Shown: positions 17,345-26,901 of the stretch, in pieces
Numbering within the stretch: position 1 is the first letter of the stretch
Layout: the number at the start of each line of letters is the position of its first letter
Source: Gemella massiliensis
Lineage (GTDB): Bacteria > Bacillota > Bacilli > Staphylococcales > Gemellaceae
Length of the DNA: 64,000 nucleotides
Assembly (NCBI RefSeq): GCF_900120125.1
Contig: NZ_LT635546.1
Span: 471,344 to 535,343 of the forward strand
Direction of reading: 5' to 3'
Made by a program: the position numbers and the translations under genes
The notes under the pieces: model-generated
Databases searched by the model: none
Seen by the model: the letters and a program-made list of their open reading frames with translations, nothing else
Told to the model about the DNA's origin: nothing

Positions 17345-18727
17345 CTATGCTACCTCCCTTACAGTTGTTTCTTTTTTCTTCATCATATGTCTAAATAATA
17401 CATATTGTGCTATACCTAATACTGTATATAAAATACAGAAGACCGCTAATGAAAATAGCACTGCTGCTCCGGAGTTAGAAGATACCCCTGATTCTGTAGG
17501 CATTACTCCAAAGATTATAAACGGTTGACGCCCCATTTCTGCCATAATCCAACCACAAGCAGTTGCTATCTCAGCTATCAGCAGCATCCATGGCATAATT
17601 TTTAAAAACCAACGTTTTTTAATTTCATTTTTTCTAAATGAGAATATTGTTCCCAATAATGCCATTAAGAATAATAATCCACCTGAAGCGCCCATAATTC
17701 TGAATGTATAATACATCACATGCACATTAGGAATATAATTTAAATGTTTTCCAATAATCGGATAATATTTTTCATCCATTTCTTTTTGAAGAGTGTGCAT
17801 TCCTTTTAAACTACCTTCAAATTTATTGTATGCCAAGAAACTTAACATTCCAGGAATTTCAATTATTTCTTCTGTTTTTTGTTGTTTTTGGTCAATTTTT
17901 GCTAAAACAGAAAACGCCGCAACATTTCCCGAATCTTCATACATCGCTTCAGCAGCTGCTATTTTCATCGGATATTCTCTTACTAAATATTGTGCTTGAG
18001 AGTGACCGGTTACAAGTAATGCTGACGATCCTATTAAAGCACCTACAATAGAAACCTTAAATGCTTTTCTGAAGATTGAAACTTCATGACCTCTAACAAT
18101 TTTCCATGCTGCAATTCCTGCTATAACAAATCCTCCTACAGTTAGTGATGTAGCAAGAATATGAGGGAATTGATTCCATAGATATGGATTTTTAACAATC
18201 GCAAAGAAGTCTATCATCTCTGCTTTTTTACCAATAATTCCGTTATCTACATATTTAACACCGACAGGATGTTGCATAAATGAGTTAGCTGATAAAATCC
18301 AAAACGCTGACATAATCGTTCCGATACTAACCAACCAAATACACATAGCATGTAATTTTTTATTAATTTTATCCCAAGAAAAAATCCAAATACCTATAAA
18401 TGTTGATTCAAGATAAAACGCAAGCAATGCTTCGATCGCCAATGACGGACCAAATACATCTCCAACAAAAGATGAGTATTCAGACCAGTTCATTCCGAAT
18501 TGAAACTCTTGTAAAATACCTGTTACGACCCCTACCGCGAAGTTAATTAGAAACAGATGCCCGAAAAACTTTGTGATTCTTTTATAATGTTCATCACCAG
18601 TTTTAACATAAATACTTTCAAATATCGCGATTAAGAATACCATACCTATTGTAATTGGTACGAAGAAAAAGTGGAACACTGTTGTTGCAGCGAATTGTAT
18701 CCTTGCAAGTAATAGTGGATCCAACAT
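17345..18727 (-). CDS. cydA: Cytochrome bd quinol oxidase subunit I
   Basis: The catalytic subunit, which oxidises quinol and reduces oxygen to water with high affinity. Heme ligands can be placed: His19 in TTVFHFFFVP, the histidine in VTGHSQAQYL and the methionine in GWIMAEMGRQPF. At 460 residues it has the short Q-loop typical of Firmicutes. It is preceded by AAAGGAGG and by a strong promoter at 18782-18809, with a long inverted repeat upstream. It probably gives this organism its oxygen respiration or oxygen scavenging. Confidence 0.95.
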   Translation of the reverse strand: MLDPLLLARIQFAATTVFHFFFVPITIGMVFLIAIFESIYVKTGDEHYKRITKFFGHLFLINFAVGVVTGILQEFQFGMNWSEYSSFVGDVFGPSLAIEALLAFYLESTFIGIWIFSWDKINKKLHAMCIWLVSIGTIMSAFWILSANSFMQHPVGVKYVDNGIIGKKAEMIDFFAIVKNPYLWNQFPHILATSLTVGGFVIAGIAAWKIVRGHEVSIFRKAFKVSIVGALIGSSALLVTGHSQAQYLVREYPMKIAAAEAMYEDSGNVAAFSVLAKIDQKQQKTEEIIEIPGMLSFLAYNKFEGSLKGMHTLQKEMDEKYYPIIGKHLNYIPNVHVMYYTFRIMGASGGLLFLMALLGTIFSFRKNEIKKRWFLKIMPWMLLIAEIATACGWIMAEMGRQPFIIFGVMPTESGVSSNSGAAVLFSLAVFCILYTVLGIAQYVLFRHMMKKKETTVREVA

Positions 18728-18781
18728 AAAAATACCTCCTTTATTGTTTTAAATTATATTTAAAGTAAATATTACAATACT

Positions 18782-18809
18782 ATTGTATAACATATTTTTA
18801 TGATGTCAA
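18782..18809 (-). promoter_or_regulatory. Promoter of cydABDC
   Basis: On the minus strand TTGACA (18809-18804), a 16-nt spacer and TACAAT (18787-18782) lie about 55 bp before the cydA ATG. Confidence 0.8.
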
Positions 18810-18813
18810 AATA

Positions 18814-18855
18814 AAAATGTTAAAATATTGTATAATATCAACATTTTAACATTTT
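18814..18855. promoter_or_regulatory. Inverted repeat upstream of the cyd promoter (candidate operator)
   Basis: Perfect 13-bp arms (AAAATGTTAAAAT at 18814-18826, ATTTTAACATTTT at 18843-18855) abut the -35 box. TTGTGAAC, which resembles a Rex half-site, lies just beyond on the minus strand. A redox or oxygen regulator may bind; this is inference. Confidence 0.45.
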
Positions 18856-18921
18856 ATGTTCACAATTTAGACAAATTTAGTTTTAATTAATAATGATAAT
18901 AGCTATCAATAAGGGTTTTAT

Positions 18922-19275
18922 TTAGTTATGTTTAACACCTAGCATTAAACTAATACACAAAATAATTAATACTATAATACAAACTTTTACAAATTTATAT
19001 TCCTTTTCCGTATAATAAATTACTAATAATCCTAATATTCTTAAAACCGGAGTTAATATTAGAACAAAAATACCGCACATTAAATATGAATAATAATCAA
19101 ATTTCGGCAAACCTTTTAACATTTTTATAAACGTATAATGTTCTATAACTAATCTACCGTCACTATGAGTAGTAAAAGCCAGAATAATACCTACAACGAT
19201 AAATAAAGAACTGGTATAGACGCCTAATTTTAATATATTTGAAATAATAACATTAATATCCTTTTTATTATTCAT
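18922..19275 (-). CDS. DUF1634 membrane protein, partner of the TSUP exporter
   Basis: A 117-residue protein with three predicted membrane helices (about residues 13-30, 60-85, 95-113). It matches the DUF1634 pattern in size, helix layout and position, being typically encoded directly after a TauE/SafE-type exporter. It starts one base after that gene's stop. Its biochemical role is unknown; a role as an accessory subunit of the exporter is inferred from the conserved pairing. Confidence 0.8.
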   Translation of the reverse strand: MNNKKDINVIISNILKLGVYTSSLFIVVGIILAFTTHSDGRLVIEHYTFIKMLKGLPKFDYYSYLMCGIFVLILTPVLRILGLLVIYYTEKEYKFVKVCIIVLIILCISLMLGVKHN

Positions 19276-20121
19276 CTACAGCACCCCCAGTCCTTTTAAG
19301 AACATATTGACTACAGTAAATAATAATATCGGTAAAAATATATATCGTATATATTTTGCTTCTAAACGTTGCATTACTTTCGCCCCTGTTCTTGAACCAA
19401 TCAAAGTTCCAATAGCTATCGGTGCTGCTATTGTCGGATTAATTGTTCCATTGAAAAAATAAATTAATGCACTAGCTGTTGCGGTCACCCCCATCATAAA
19501 ATTACTGGTTGCTGTACTTACTTTAATAGGTAATTTCATATAATTATCCAAGGCAATTACTTTAAAAGCACCACTTCCAATACCTAATAAACCGCTGGCA
19601 AATCCCGCACCAAACATAATCAGTGAACCATGAGGTACATTTGTTACGTTATAATTTACCGTTCTTTTTATTGCCTTATCATAATAAGATGAGTTTAATT
19701 TAAAAGTATCTGCATACTTATCATTCTCAACAATTTCTTCTACTCTTTTTTTAGTAATAATACCTGCTTTTTTCAACATTCCATAAAATGAGTTTAATAA
19801 TATAAGTGAAAAGAATATATATAGTAGTTTTGATGAAAAAACTCCTGCCATCAAAGCTCCAACAACTCCACCCGCAGTTGTAAATATTTCAAGAAGCATT
19901 CCTACACGCATATTACTCATATGATCTTTTACAAAGGCTATTGCAGACCCGCTGCTTGTGGCTATTACCGCTACTATACTCGCTCCTATGGCATATTTAA
20001 TATCAATACCGAATATAATAGTTAATGCCGGAGTAATAATAATTCCCCCCCCAAGACCGACTAATGATCCTAAAAATCCGGAAAAAACAGCAATTAAAAT
20101 AAATTGAATTATTTCTGTCAT
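19276..20121 (-). CDS. TauE/SafE (TSUP) family anion exporter
   Basis: A 281-residue membrane protein with two homologous halves. The family repeats are visible as FSGFLGSLVGLGGGIIITPAL near the N-terminus and FGAGFASGLLGIGSGAFKV in the second half. TSUP proteins move sulfite, sulfoacetate or other small organosulfur or carboxylate anions. The substrate is not deducible. It is co-transcribed with the DUF1634 gene and lies 12 nt after thiN. Confidence 0.9.
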   Translation of the reverse strand: MTEIIQFILIAVFSGFLGSLVGLGGGIIITPALTIIFGIDIKYAIGASIVAVIATSSGSAIAFVKDHMSNMRVGMLLEIFTTAGGVVGALMAGVFSSKLLYIFFSLILLNSFYGMLKKAGIITKKRVEEIVENDKYADTFKLNSSYYDKAIKRTVNYNVTNVPHGSLIMFGAGFASGLLGIGSGAFKVIALDNYMKLPIKVSTATSNFMMGVTATASALIYFFNGTINPTIAAPIAIGTLIGSRTGAKVMQRLEAKYIRYIFLPILLFTVVNMFLKGLGVL

Positions 20122-20133
20122 AATATCTCCTAA

Positions 20134-20766
20134 CTAATCTTTTGCATAGATTACCAAACAATTTTTATCAACATCTAATTCTATTTTTTTATTATCAAAA
20201 AATTCATTACTGGTTGCATTAGGTCTGGTCAAAGTCAACTCTAAATTCTCCGCTTCGTATTTGGCGTTTTTTATTGTCATAATAGTATGTTCATATAAGG
20301 GGACTATTGACAAATATTTGTATTCTTTTTTAGGTAAAAATATATTCTTACCTGCTTTTGCCACCATAATAATGTTATTATCATCAACAATATTCATTAT
20401 CGTTTTAGAGTATTTTTCACTATTAAGTAATAGTATATTTCCAAAAAAATGATCCAATCTTTTTCCGGTTGCACCATAAATATTTATAATTCTTATATTT
20501 TTACATATACTATGTATTTTTCTTAATGCAAAATCTGCATCCGTTTCTATTTCATTATTTTTCTTATAATAATATTTAGAATTATTTTCTATTCTAAGTC
20601 GCTCATTATCATTAACAGAATCAAAATCGCCACAACCGATTAATAGCTTAATTCCCCTATTCACTAAATATTTTGCTCCACCATCAACACCACACCAATG
20701 ACCCGAAGGTATTGAGTTCGGCTTTTCTCCATCAAGCATTATATTTATCTGTTTTATTTGTTCCAT
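20134..20766 (-). CDS. thiN: Thiamine pyrophosphokinase
   Basis: ThiN transfers pyrophosphate from ATP to thiamine, giving the cofactor thiamine diphosphate. Family motifs GCGDFDS and NEIETDADFAL lie in the N-terminal domain and GATGKRLDHFFGN marks the second active-site segment. At 210 residues it is standard length. The start overlaps the rpe stop (TAATG). Order rsgA-rpe-thiN is common in Firmicutes. Confidence 0.93.
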   Translation of the reverse strand: MEQIKQINIMLDGEKPNSIPSGHWCGVDGGAKYLVNRGIKLLIGCGDFDSVNDNERLRIENNSKYYYKKNNEIETDADFALRKIHSICKNIRIINIYGATGKRLDHFFGNILLLNSEKYSKTIMNIVDDNNIIMVAKAGKNIFLPKKEYKYLSIVPLYEHTIMTIKNAKYEAENLELTLTRPNATSNEFFDNKKIELDVDKNCLVIYAKD

Positions 20767-21416
20767 TATTTTAGTAATTCTCCCAAGGTTTGTTTTTTAT
20801 TCTCTGCCGCAAACAAAAATGAACCACATACTAACAAATCGGCTCCACGTTCACGACATAATTTTGATGTTTCAATGTTTATTCCACCATCTACTTGAAT
20901 TAAATAATTATAATTTTTGTTTATTCTGATATTATTTAATTCCACTATTTTATCAAGCATTTCATTTATAAATTTTTGACCGCCGAATCCCGGATTTACT
21001 GTCATTATTAGTACATAATCTACCTTAGGCAATAAATACTTTATACTTTCGACAGAAGTCTGTGGATTAAGAACTATTCCTGCTTTTTTCCCCGAATTCT
21101 TAATAACTTGAATTACTCTATCTGCATGATTAGTAGCTTCAATATGAAACGATACCATATCACAGCCAATCTTACAAAAACGCTTCACGTAATTTTCCGG
21201 ATTAGCTATCATTAAGTGGCAATCAAAAAGTGCTTTTGTTTTTGTTCTTATTGATTCTATAATTGGGAAACCAAATGAAATATTAGGTACAAAATTACCG
21301 TCCATTACATCAATATGTAGCATATCAATTCCGACTTGTTCCAATTCTTTTATATCTCTTTCTAAATTTGCAAAATCTGCTGATAAAATTGATGGTAGTA
21401 TTTTTTTCATTTTCAA
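20766..21416 (-). CDS. rpe: Ribulose-phosphate 3-epimerase
   Basis: A TIM-barrel enzyme of the pentose phosphate pathway that interconverts ribulose 5-phosphate and xylulose 5-phosphate. Metal-binding and catalytic segments are seen in ILSADF, MLHIDVMDGNFVPN, DCHLMI, VNPGFGGQ and QVDGGI. The length is 216 residues. TAAAGGAG precedes the start. It is coupled to thiN by overlapping stop and start codons. Confidence 0.95.
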   Translation of the reverse strand: MKMKKILPSILSADFANLERDIKELEQVGIDMLHIDVMDGNFVPNISFGFPIIESIRTKTKALFDCHLMIANPENYVKRFCKIGCDMVSFHIEATNHADRVIQVIKNSGKKAGIVLNPQTSVESIKYLLPKVDYVLIMTVNPGFGGQKFINEMLDKIVELNNIRINKNYNYLIQVDGGINIETSKLCRERGADLLVCGSFLFAAENKKQTLGELLK

Positions 21417-21513
21417 ACTCCTTTAAATTATTTAATATATTATTTTGACATTTTAAAGTTAGAATTTTATATAATAAAATTACTAATTTCTCTGTAATAT
21501 TTAACAAAAAAAT

Positions 21514-22383
21514 TTAATATTTTTTTTTCTGTGTTTCTTTTTCTTTGAAAAACATTTTATAATCTTCATAACGACTCTGTAATACTTCTCCCATTTTGAC
21601 AGCTTCCTTTACACCGCAATTAATTTCTTCCACGTGATTACATGGTTGAAATTTACATGAATAATTACTAAACTCTCTAAATAAATATTGAATATCTTCT
21701 TTTTCTATAAATGTTATATCTATCGAAGAAAATCCCGGGGTATCCGCTATATAAAAATCATCAAGTTTATAAAATTCTATATGCCTTGTCGTATGGCGAC
21801 CACGTCCTAAATGTTTGGAAATTTCTGCTGTTTCTATATTTAGACTACCTGATAATTTGTTAATAAAGGTTGACTTTCCTGCACCGGATTGCCCTGAAAT
21901 AGCTATGTACTCTCCGGCTAATTGTGATTTTATTTTACTTATATCTCCTTCATCGTTAGTATATACTTTATATCCTATACTTTTATAATACTTCATTACT
22001 TTACATATATACTCATGTTCAGTTTTATTTAATAAATCTAATTTGGTAAAAATTAAGATAATATCAACATTACTGTTTTCATTTAAACAAATAATCTTAT
22101 TAAGTAACTTGCTGGAAAAATCAGGATCTTTTGCTGATATAATAACCAAATTGTGATCAATATTTACTACTTTCGGTCTCAACAATTCATTTTTTCTACC
22201 CAGTATTTTTACCACATACCCTGTATTATTATCAGTCATCTGAATAATTACATTATCACCAACCAACGGTACAATTCCATCATTACGAAAATTTCCTCGT
22301 GCTCGACAAGTAATCATCTTTTCTCCAACCTGTACGTAATAAAATCCACTTAATGCTTTTAAAATTTTGCCTTTTTTTGTCAT
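21514..22383 (-). CDS. rsgA: Ribosome small-subunit-dependent GTPase A
   Basis: A circularly permuted GTPase that helps the late maturation of the 30S subunit. The G4 motif (TKLD) comes before G1 (GQSGAGKST) and G3 (DTPG), the diagnostic order. A C-terminal zinc site is present in the segment SCKFQPCNHVEEINCGV. The ATG at 22383 has better ribosome-site spacing after GTAAAGG than the ATG two codons earlier. The product is about 289 residues. Confidence 0.94.
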   Translation of the reverse strand: MTKKGKILKALSGFYYVQVGEKMITCRARGNFRNDGIVPLVGDNVIIQMTDNNTGYVVKILGRKNELLRPKVVNIDHNLVIISAKDPDFSSKLLNKIICLNENSNVDIILIFTKLDLLNKTEHEYICKVMKYYKSIGYKVYTNDEGDISKIKSQLAGEYIAISGQSGAGKSTFINKLSGSLNIETAEISKHLGRGRHTTRHIEFYKLDDFYIADTPGFSSIDITFIEKEDIQYLFREFSNYSCKFQPCNHVEEINCGVKEAVKMGEVLQSRYEDYKMFFKEKETQKKKY

Positions 22384-22406
22384 AATCATCCTTTACACTT
22401 TTTATA

Positions 22407-24125
22407 TTACATATCTTTATTGTTTTTAACAATATTATTTATTATATTTTTTTGTGTTTTCTTAGCTAATTCTAACATTTCCACCGCATGTTCTTCTGAT
22501 AATTTTGTTAAATTATCTCCTGATAACATTCTGGCTACTTCCATTATTTTTTCTTGGTCATTCAACTCTTTTATTTTTGTTAATGTTCTTTTATCAAATA
22601 TCACTTTTCTAATCAGCAAATTTGTATCAGCTAATGCCGTTGTTTGTGGTAAATGTGAAATACACAATACTTGCGAATTAACACCTAACTGATACATTTT
22701 TTCTGCCATACGTTGCGAAACACGTCCACTAACTCCGGTATCAATTTCGTCAAAAATAATTGACGTTGCCTCAATACTGCGTGAAAAAATAATCTTCAAT
22801 GCTAACATAACACGCGAAAGTTCTCCACCGGAAGCAACTTTTGACAATGATTTAAGCGGTTCTCCTAAGTTAGCACTGATAAGTATTCGTACATCATCAC
22901 AACCATCTTGTGCAAAATCTTTTTCTTTGAAATCAACTTTTATTATACTTTTTTCCATATATAAAAACTTAAGTTCTTCTTGTATTAAGCTTTCAAGATG
23001 AATTGCTGTTTTTTTTCGTGCTTCTGTAAGTTTTTTAGCTAATTTCTTTATATCTGTTTCTATTACCGCACTTCTTTTTAAATAATTTTCTACATTTTCT
23101 TCATAGTTTTCTAATTCTTCTAATTCCTCTACTATTTCTTCTTTTAAAATAATCAGTTCATTTAATTTGCGTGAATATTTTCGCTCCAACATACGTATCT
23201 TATCTAATCTGAAATTAAGTTTATTTAATTTTTCTTCATCGTATTCTATGTCATCTGTATAACTGGATATTTCATATCTTAAATCATCTAATATATAATA
23301 TAAATTTGTTATTTCTTCATATTTTTCATCAAAATTATCATTGTAACTACTTAATTCTCCTAAGTTGGAACGAATTCTTCCTAATTTTGACAAAATTCCA
23401 CGCTCACCGTCTATATCTTCAGAAATACTATATGCCAAACTATTAACTTTTTCGAAATTTTCTAAGTAATCAATCTCTTTTTCTAGTTCAAAATCTTCAT
23501 CTTTTTTTAATTTTAACGATTCGAGTTCATTATATTGATATTTTAAAAAATCTATCTTTTGTAAAACATCACTCTCTTGTCGTTTCAAATTGGAAATTTT
23601 TTCTTGTATTACTTTATACTCTCTATATTTTTCTTTATATTTTACTAATATCGGTATTATTGTTTCTTTTGAAAAAGTATCTATTAAATTTAAGTGATTT
23701 TTTTCAACTAATAATACTTGATTATCGTGCTGTTCGTGAATATCCAATAGATAAGCGGTTACTTTTTTCAATGTTGCCAGATTTACAACAATACCATTAA
23801 TACGACAAATACTTTTTCCTGTACTGTATATATCACGTCTTATAATAATAACTTCATCATCTTCTACACCGAGGTCTAACTCTTTAAATATTTTTGCTAC
23901 TTCTTTACTTTTTGGAAAATCAAATACCCCTTCTACACTTGCCTTATCTTCTCCGTATCTTATATAAGAAGTTGATGTCCTTTGCCCTGAAAGTTGGGAT
24001 ATAGCTGCGAGTATCATAGATTTTCCCGCTCCGGTTTCACCGCTGAGTACAGTCAATCCGTTTTTTAATTCAAGCGTCGCTTGTTCAATAATACCAAACT
24101 GTTTAATATTTAATTGTATTAACAC
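22407..24125 (-). CDS. recN: DNA repair protein RecN
   Basis: An SMC-like ATPase of double-strand break repair. The N-terminal Walker A is LSGETGAGKSM, long coiled-coil arms fill about residues 150-370, and the C-terminal half has the ABC signature VASGGELSRVMLALK and Walker B IIFDEIDTGVSG. I choose GTG 24125 as start, because it follows AGGGGGAAGG and gives the family's usual opening (LIQLNIKQFGIIE). An in-frame ATG at 24164 would overlap tlyA. argR, often between tlyA and recN, is absent here. Confidence 0.93.
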   Translation of the reverse strand: MLIQLNIKQFGIIEQATLELKNGLTVLSGETGAGKSMILAAISQLSGQRTSTSYIRYGEDKASVEGVFDFPKSKEVAKIFKELDLGVEDDEVIIIRRDIYSTGKSICRINGIVVNLATLKKVTAYLLDIHEQHDNQVLLVEKNHLNLIDTFSKETIIPILVKYKEKYREYKVIQEKISNLKRQESDVLQKIDFLKYQYNELESLKLKKDEDFELEKEIDYLENFEKVNSLAYSISEDIDGERGILSKLGRIRSNLGELSSYNDNFDEKYEEITNLYYILDDLRYEISSYTDDIEYDEEKLNKLNFRLDKIRMLERKYSRKLNELIILKEEIVEELEELENYEENVENYLKRSAVIETDIKKLAKKLTEARKKTAIHLESLIQEELKFLYMEKSIIKVDFKEKDFAQDGCDDVRILISANLGEPLKSLSKVASGGELSRVMLALKIIFSRSIEATSIIFDEIDTGVSGRVSQRMAEKMYQLGVNSQVLCISHLPQTTALADTNLLIRKVIFDKRTLTKIKELNDQEKIMEVARMLSGDNLTKLSEEHAVEMLELAKKTQKNIINNIVKNNKDM

Positions 24126-24141
24126 GTACCTTCCCCCTATT

Positions 24142-24951
24142 TTATTTGAAGTGATTATGAGCATTATTTACTACATGCTCAATATTTATACTACCGTTAT
24201 TTATATCTTTTTTAGCATTATAACTAAGTATCATAAGAAATTCAATATTCCCTTCTCCACCGGTAATAGGAGAATATGTTAAGTTTATCATACTAAAACC
24301 GACGCTGTTAGCAAGTAATAATACTTTTTCAATTACTTCTGTTTGAATTTTCTTATCTCTCACTATTCCACCCTTACCAACTTTATCACGTCCGGCTTCA
24401 AATTGTGGTTTAACTAATGCACACACCATTCCGTTATCATTAATTATAGCAGCAAGATTAGGTAAAATTAATGACAATGAAATAAACGATACATCAATAG
24501 ATGCTATATCAATCGGATATATATTAAAATCTTCTTTTACACTATATCGAAAGTTGGTTTGTTCCATAACTTTAACATGTTCATTATTCCGAAGTTTCCA
24601 AACCAGCTGATTAGTTCCTACATCAAGTGCATAAACAAATTTTGCACCATGTTGTAAAGCGCAATCGGTAAACCCGCCGGTTGATGAACCGATATCAAGC
24701 ATAACTTTATCTTTTACATCAAAACCTAATTCACTAATTGCTTTTTCCAATTTAAGACCGCCTCGACTTACATATGGCATTTGTTTCCCTTTAATACGAA
24801 GTGTAGCAGTAAAATCTACTTTCTCCCCCGCCTTATCTATTCTTATATTATCATTATATACTATACCTGCCATAATGGCTCGTTTTGCTTTCTCTTTTGA
24901 ATCAAATAATCCTTGACTGACGCAAAGGATATCCGCACGTTCTTTTGTCAT
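24142..24951 (-). CDS. tlyA: TlyA-family rRNA 2'-O-methyltransferase
   Basis: An N-terminal S4 RNA-binding domain (ERADILCVSQGLFDSKEKAKRA) is followed by an FtsJ-type methyltransferase domain with SAM loop LDIGSSTGGFTDCALQ and catalytic-region segments VKPQFEAGR and LTYSPITGGEGNIEF. Homologues methylate 16S and 23S rRNA. The start is ATG 24951 after AGAGGTAG; an upstream ATG at 24975 has no ribosome site. The gene precedes recN, a common arrangement in Firmicutes. Confidence 0.9.
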   Translation of the reverse strand: MTKERADILCVSQGLFDSKEKAKRAIMAGIVYNDNIRIDKAGEKVDFTATLRIKGKQMPYVSRGGLKLEKAISELGFDVKDKVMLDIGSSTGGFTDCALQHGAKFVYALDVGTNQLVWKLRNNEHVKVMEQTNFRYSVKEDFNIYPIDIASIDVSFISLSLILPNLAAIINDNGMVCALVKPQFEAGRDKVGKGGIVRDKKIQTEVIEKVLLLANSVGFSMINLTYSPITGGEGNIEFLMILSYNAKKDINNGSINIEHVVNNAHNHFK

Positions 24952-25406
24952 AACTACCTCTTTATCCAGTAACATATTCTTTAATATTGATTATAAAAAT
25001 TATTTTCTAATTTATTATTATTACTTTTAAAATCAAAAAATTATTATTTTCATATACACTTATGTTTAATTTTACCATATTGTATGATTTTTGGCTATGC
25101 GTTAACTTGTCCTTTGTTAAATTAATAAAAATAGAGAACGACCTAAAATCGTGATTTCGTTAGAAATCAATTTTATATGATCGCTCCCACACAGTTCATT
25201 AAATTTAAGAAAAACTCTTTAAAATATATCTCTAAATCAATTTACCATAACGTATAACTACTAATGAGTAAATTATACTAGAATTTTTAACTTTTAAATC
25301 GCTCCTTATATTCTTAATTTTTTATCAACTGACATTTTTATATTCTACTGTAAAAATTTCCTTTTATTCTACATCATATCATTATCATGATAAATAAAAT
25401 AATGAC
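24952..25406. other. Intergenic region with structured terminator repeat
   Basis: No gene is supported. The region contains the tlyA upstream sequence and, at about 25134-25240, a two-hairpin unit that shares three conserved blocks with 38897-38995. Confidence 0.5.
25134..25240 (-). repeat. Terminator-associated repeat, copy A1
   Basis: On the minus strand the unit contains AAATTTAATGAACTGTG, then a stem GGGAGCGA...TCGTTCTC and a T-run. The same blocks in the same order occur on the plus strand at 38897-38995. It lies downstream of the BtrH-like gene and probably terminates its transcript. Confidence 0.6.
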
Positions 25407-26384
25407 TTAAATATCTTTCAGTAACTCCATAGTCTCTTTTTCTTTTTTTGAAATAATTTTTAATATATCAGCAGCTTGTAAAACGCAGATACGTTCATCT
25501 GTTTCTCCTATTTTTTCAAATAGAGAAATTACCTCTGCCCATTTTTTAGCAATGTCGATAAATTCATTATACGCATGTTTAATAACTTGATTATTTGTTA
25601 TTTGATATGCTTCGTGCAAAAAATCACGATAAATATTTCTAAATAACGCTCCACCGGTTCCTGATCTCTCCATTAGCATTGCAGAAGTTGAAAACTCGAA
25701 TTTTCTATTTGTTGATCTATCAAACCATTTTATAATTTCTTTACTTGCTTTCTCAATACCTTTATAATTTAAGTTCTTAATAGGTGGATTCAGATAAGTA
25801 TGTGCATTATTACGGATTGCGGTTATAATTGCTTCTTTCAATGGTATTATATCATTATCTTTTTCAAGGATATAATATAAATTTTTAGATGACATAGGTC
25901 CTTTTTCACTTCGTGCCATGGCTAAACTTTCTAATGATGTTTTCACATCAGAACCTTGTTGAACTGTATCAACTAAATAAGTATTTTTATCATCGTATCC
26001 AAGTATCGCAACATAATGACCTGCGAAATGGGGCGGATTTTTAAAATATTCCAAGTGATAGCAATCTAATTTTAAACCAACAGCCTTCCCACTATCAAGT
26101 AGTTGTTTTACCTCTTTCCATGCTTTTATTTTTGATGTTGTTTCTTTGACGGTTAATTTGAGATTCAAATTTTGTGCTATATTTTTTGTTAGTAAATCTG
26201 TTTTAATACGCCCTCCTATAAAAGGAAAATCCATATTTTTCATATTCCATATAATAAAGCCCAATCCTTGTCCTAAACCGAATAGTAACGGTTCGCTTAA
26301 TTCAATTCCTAGTTGATTTAATAAAGTTCCTGTTGCTGTACTTTCACAGTGTTGCCCTATAAACGCTTTCGTTGTTATTTTCAT
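25407..26384 (-). CDS. BtrH N-terminal domain / DUF4872 protein
   Basis: This 325-residue protein starts with a papain-like module: GQHCESTATGTLLNQLG (Cys13 in the nucleophile position) and, further on, FAGHYVAILGYDD with the matching histidine. This is the BtrH N-terminal fold, related to C39-type peptidases and acyltransferases. The helical C-terminal half fits DUF4872. BtrH moves an acyl group in butirosin synthesis, but no antibiotic cluster is near, so the substrate is unknown. The start overlaps the PadR stop (ATGA), so the two genes are translationally coupled. Confidence 0.8.
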   Translation of the reverse strand: MKITTKAFIGQHCESTATGTLLNQLGIELSEPLLFGLGQGLGFIIWNMKNMDFPFIGGRIKTDLLTKNIAQNLNLKLTVKETTSKIKAWKEVKQLLDSGKAVGLKLDCYHLEYFKNPPHFAGHYVAILGYDDKNTYLVDTVQQGSDVKTSLESLAMARSEKGPMSSKNLYYILEKDNDIIPLKEAIITAIRNNAHTYLNPPIKNLNYKGIEKASKEIIKWFDRSTNRKFEFSTSAMLMERSGTGGALFRNIYRDFLHEAYQITNNQVIKHAYNEFIDIAKKWAEVISLFEKIGETDERICVLQAADILKIISKKEKETMELLKDI

Positions 26385-26896
26385 TTTCTTAATCTCTCCA
26401 ATTCATTTTTTATCCAACTTAACTCTGCTTTCAATAATACTTCACTTAAGCTAAATAATTGTCTTGCTGCTTGGACATTGCTACCTTTTTTCATTTTTTC
26501 TTGTAGAATTTTTAAATCTGTTAATAATACAGCTTGTCTGTCTTCTAAAGCAGTTATTAGTTCTAATGTATTAATTAAATGACTTGTAGCTAATCCTGTC
26601 ATAAGATGTGTATTAGCAGGTTTTCTTTCTGAAATTTGATTTTTTGTTTTTTCTTTTAGCACTTCCATTCCCAAGTCCGTTATCTTATATTGTTTTTTCT
26701 CCTTTCCCTTAGTTGAAAGACTGGTTGCTAATTGCTTTTTCTCCAGACGTTCAAGTACATAATAGATAGAAGAAAAACCGATTTCTGCCGATTTTCTCAT
26801 ACCTCTTTCAGTGATTAAATTTTCTATATGATAACCATGCTGTGGTTGTTCTGCTAAAAGTCCCAGTATTATTTGTTCTGTTAATGATATTTTCAT
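26381..26896 (-). CDS. PadR-family transcriptional regulator
   Basis: A 171-residue winged-helix protein with the PadR opening (ILGLLAEQPQHGYHIENLI), followed by SIYYVLERLEKKQLA and a wing. A helical C-terminal dimerisation part follows. No ribosome site precedes the ATG, and the promoter -10 box ends only six bases before it, so the mRNA is probably leaderless. An 18-bp palindrome inside the promoter suggests autorepression. It controls at least the coupled BtrH-like gene. Confidence 0.88.
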   Translation of the reverse strand: MKISLTEQIILGLLAEQPQHGYHIENLITERGMRKSAEIGFSSIYYVLERLEKKQLATSLSTKGKEKKQYKITDLGMEVLKEKTKNQISERKPANTHLMTGLATSHLINTLELITALEDRQAVLLTDLKILQEKMKKGSNVQAARQLFSLSEVLLKAELSWIKNELERLRK

Positions 26897-26901
26897 ATTA
26901 T

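Noticed and set aside
18894-18908. Fur box as a firm annotation
   Set aside because: The match to TGATAATnATTATCA has two mismatches, and the site is about 170 bp from the cydA start, so it is kept only as a hint.
24126-24164. ATG start for recN overlapping tlyA
   Set aside because: GTG 24125 has a strong ribosome site and gives the usual RecN N-terminus.
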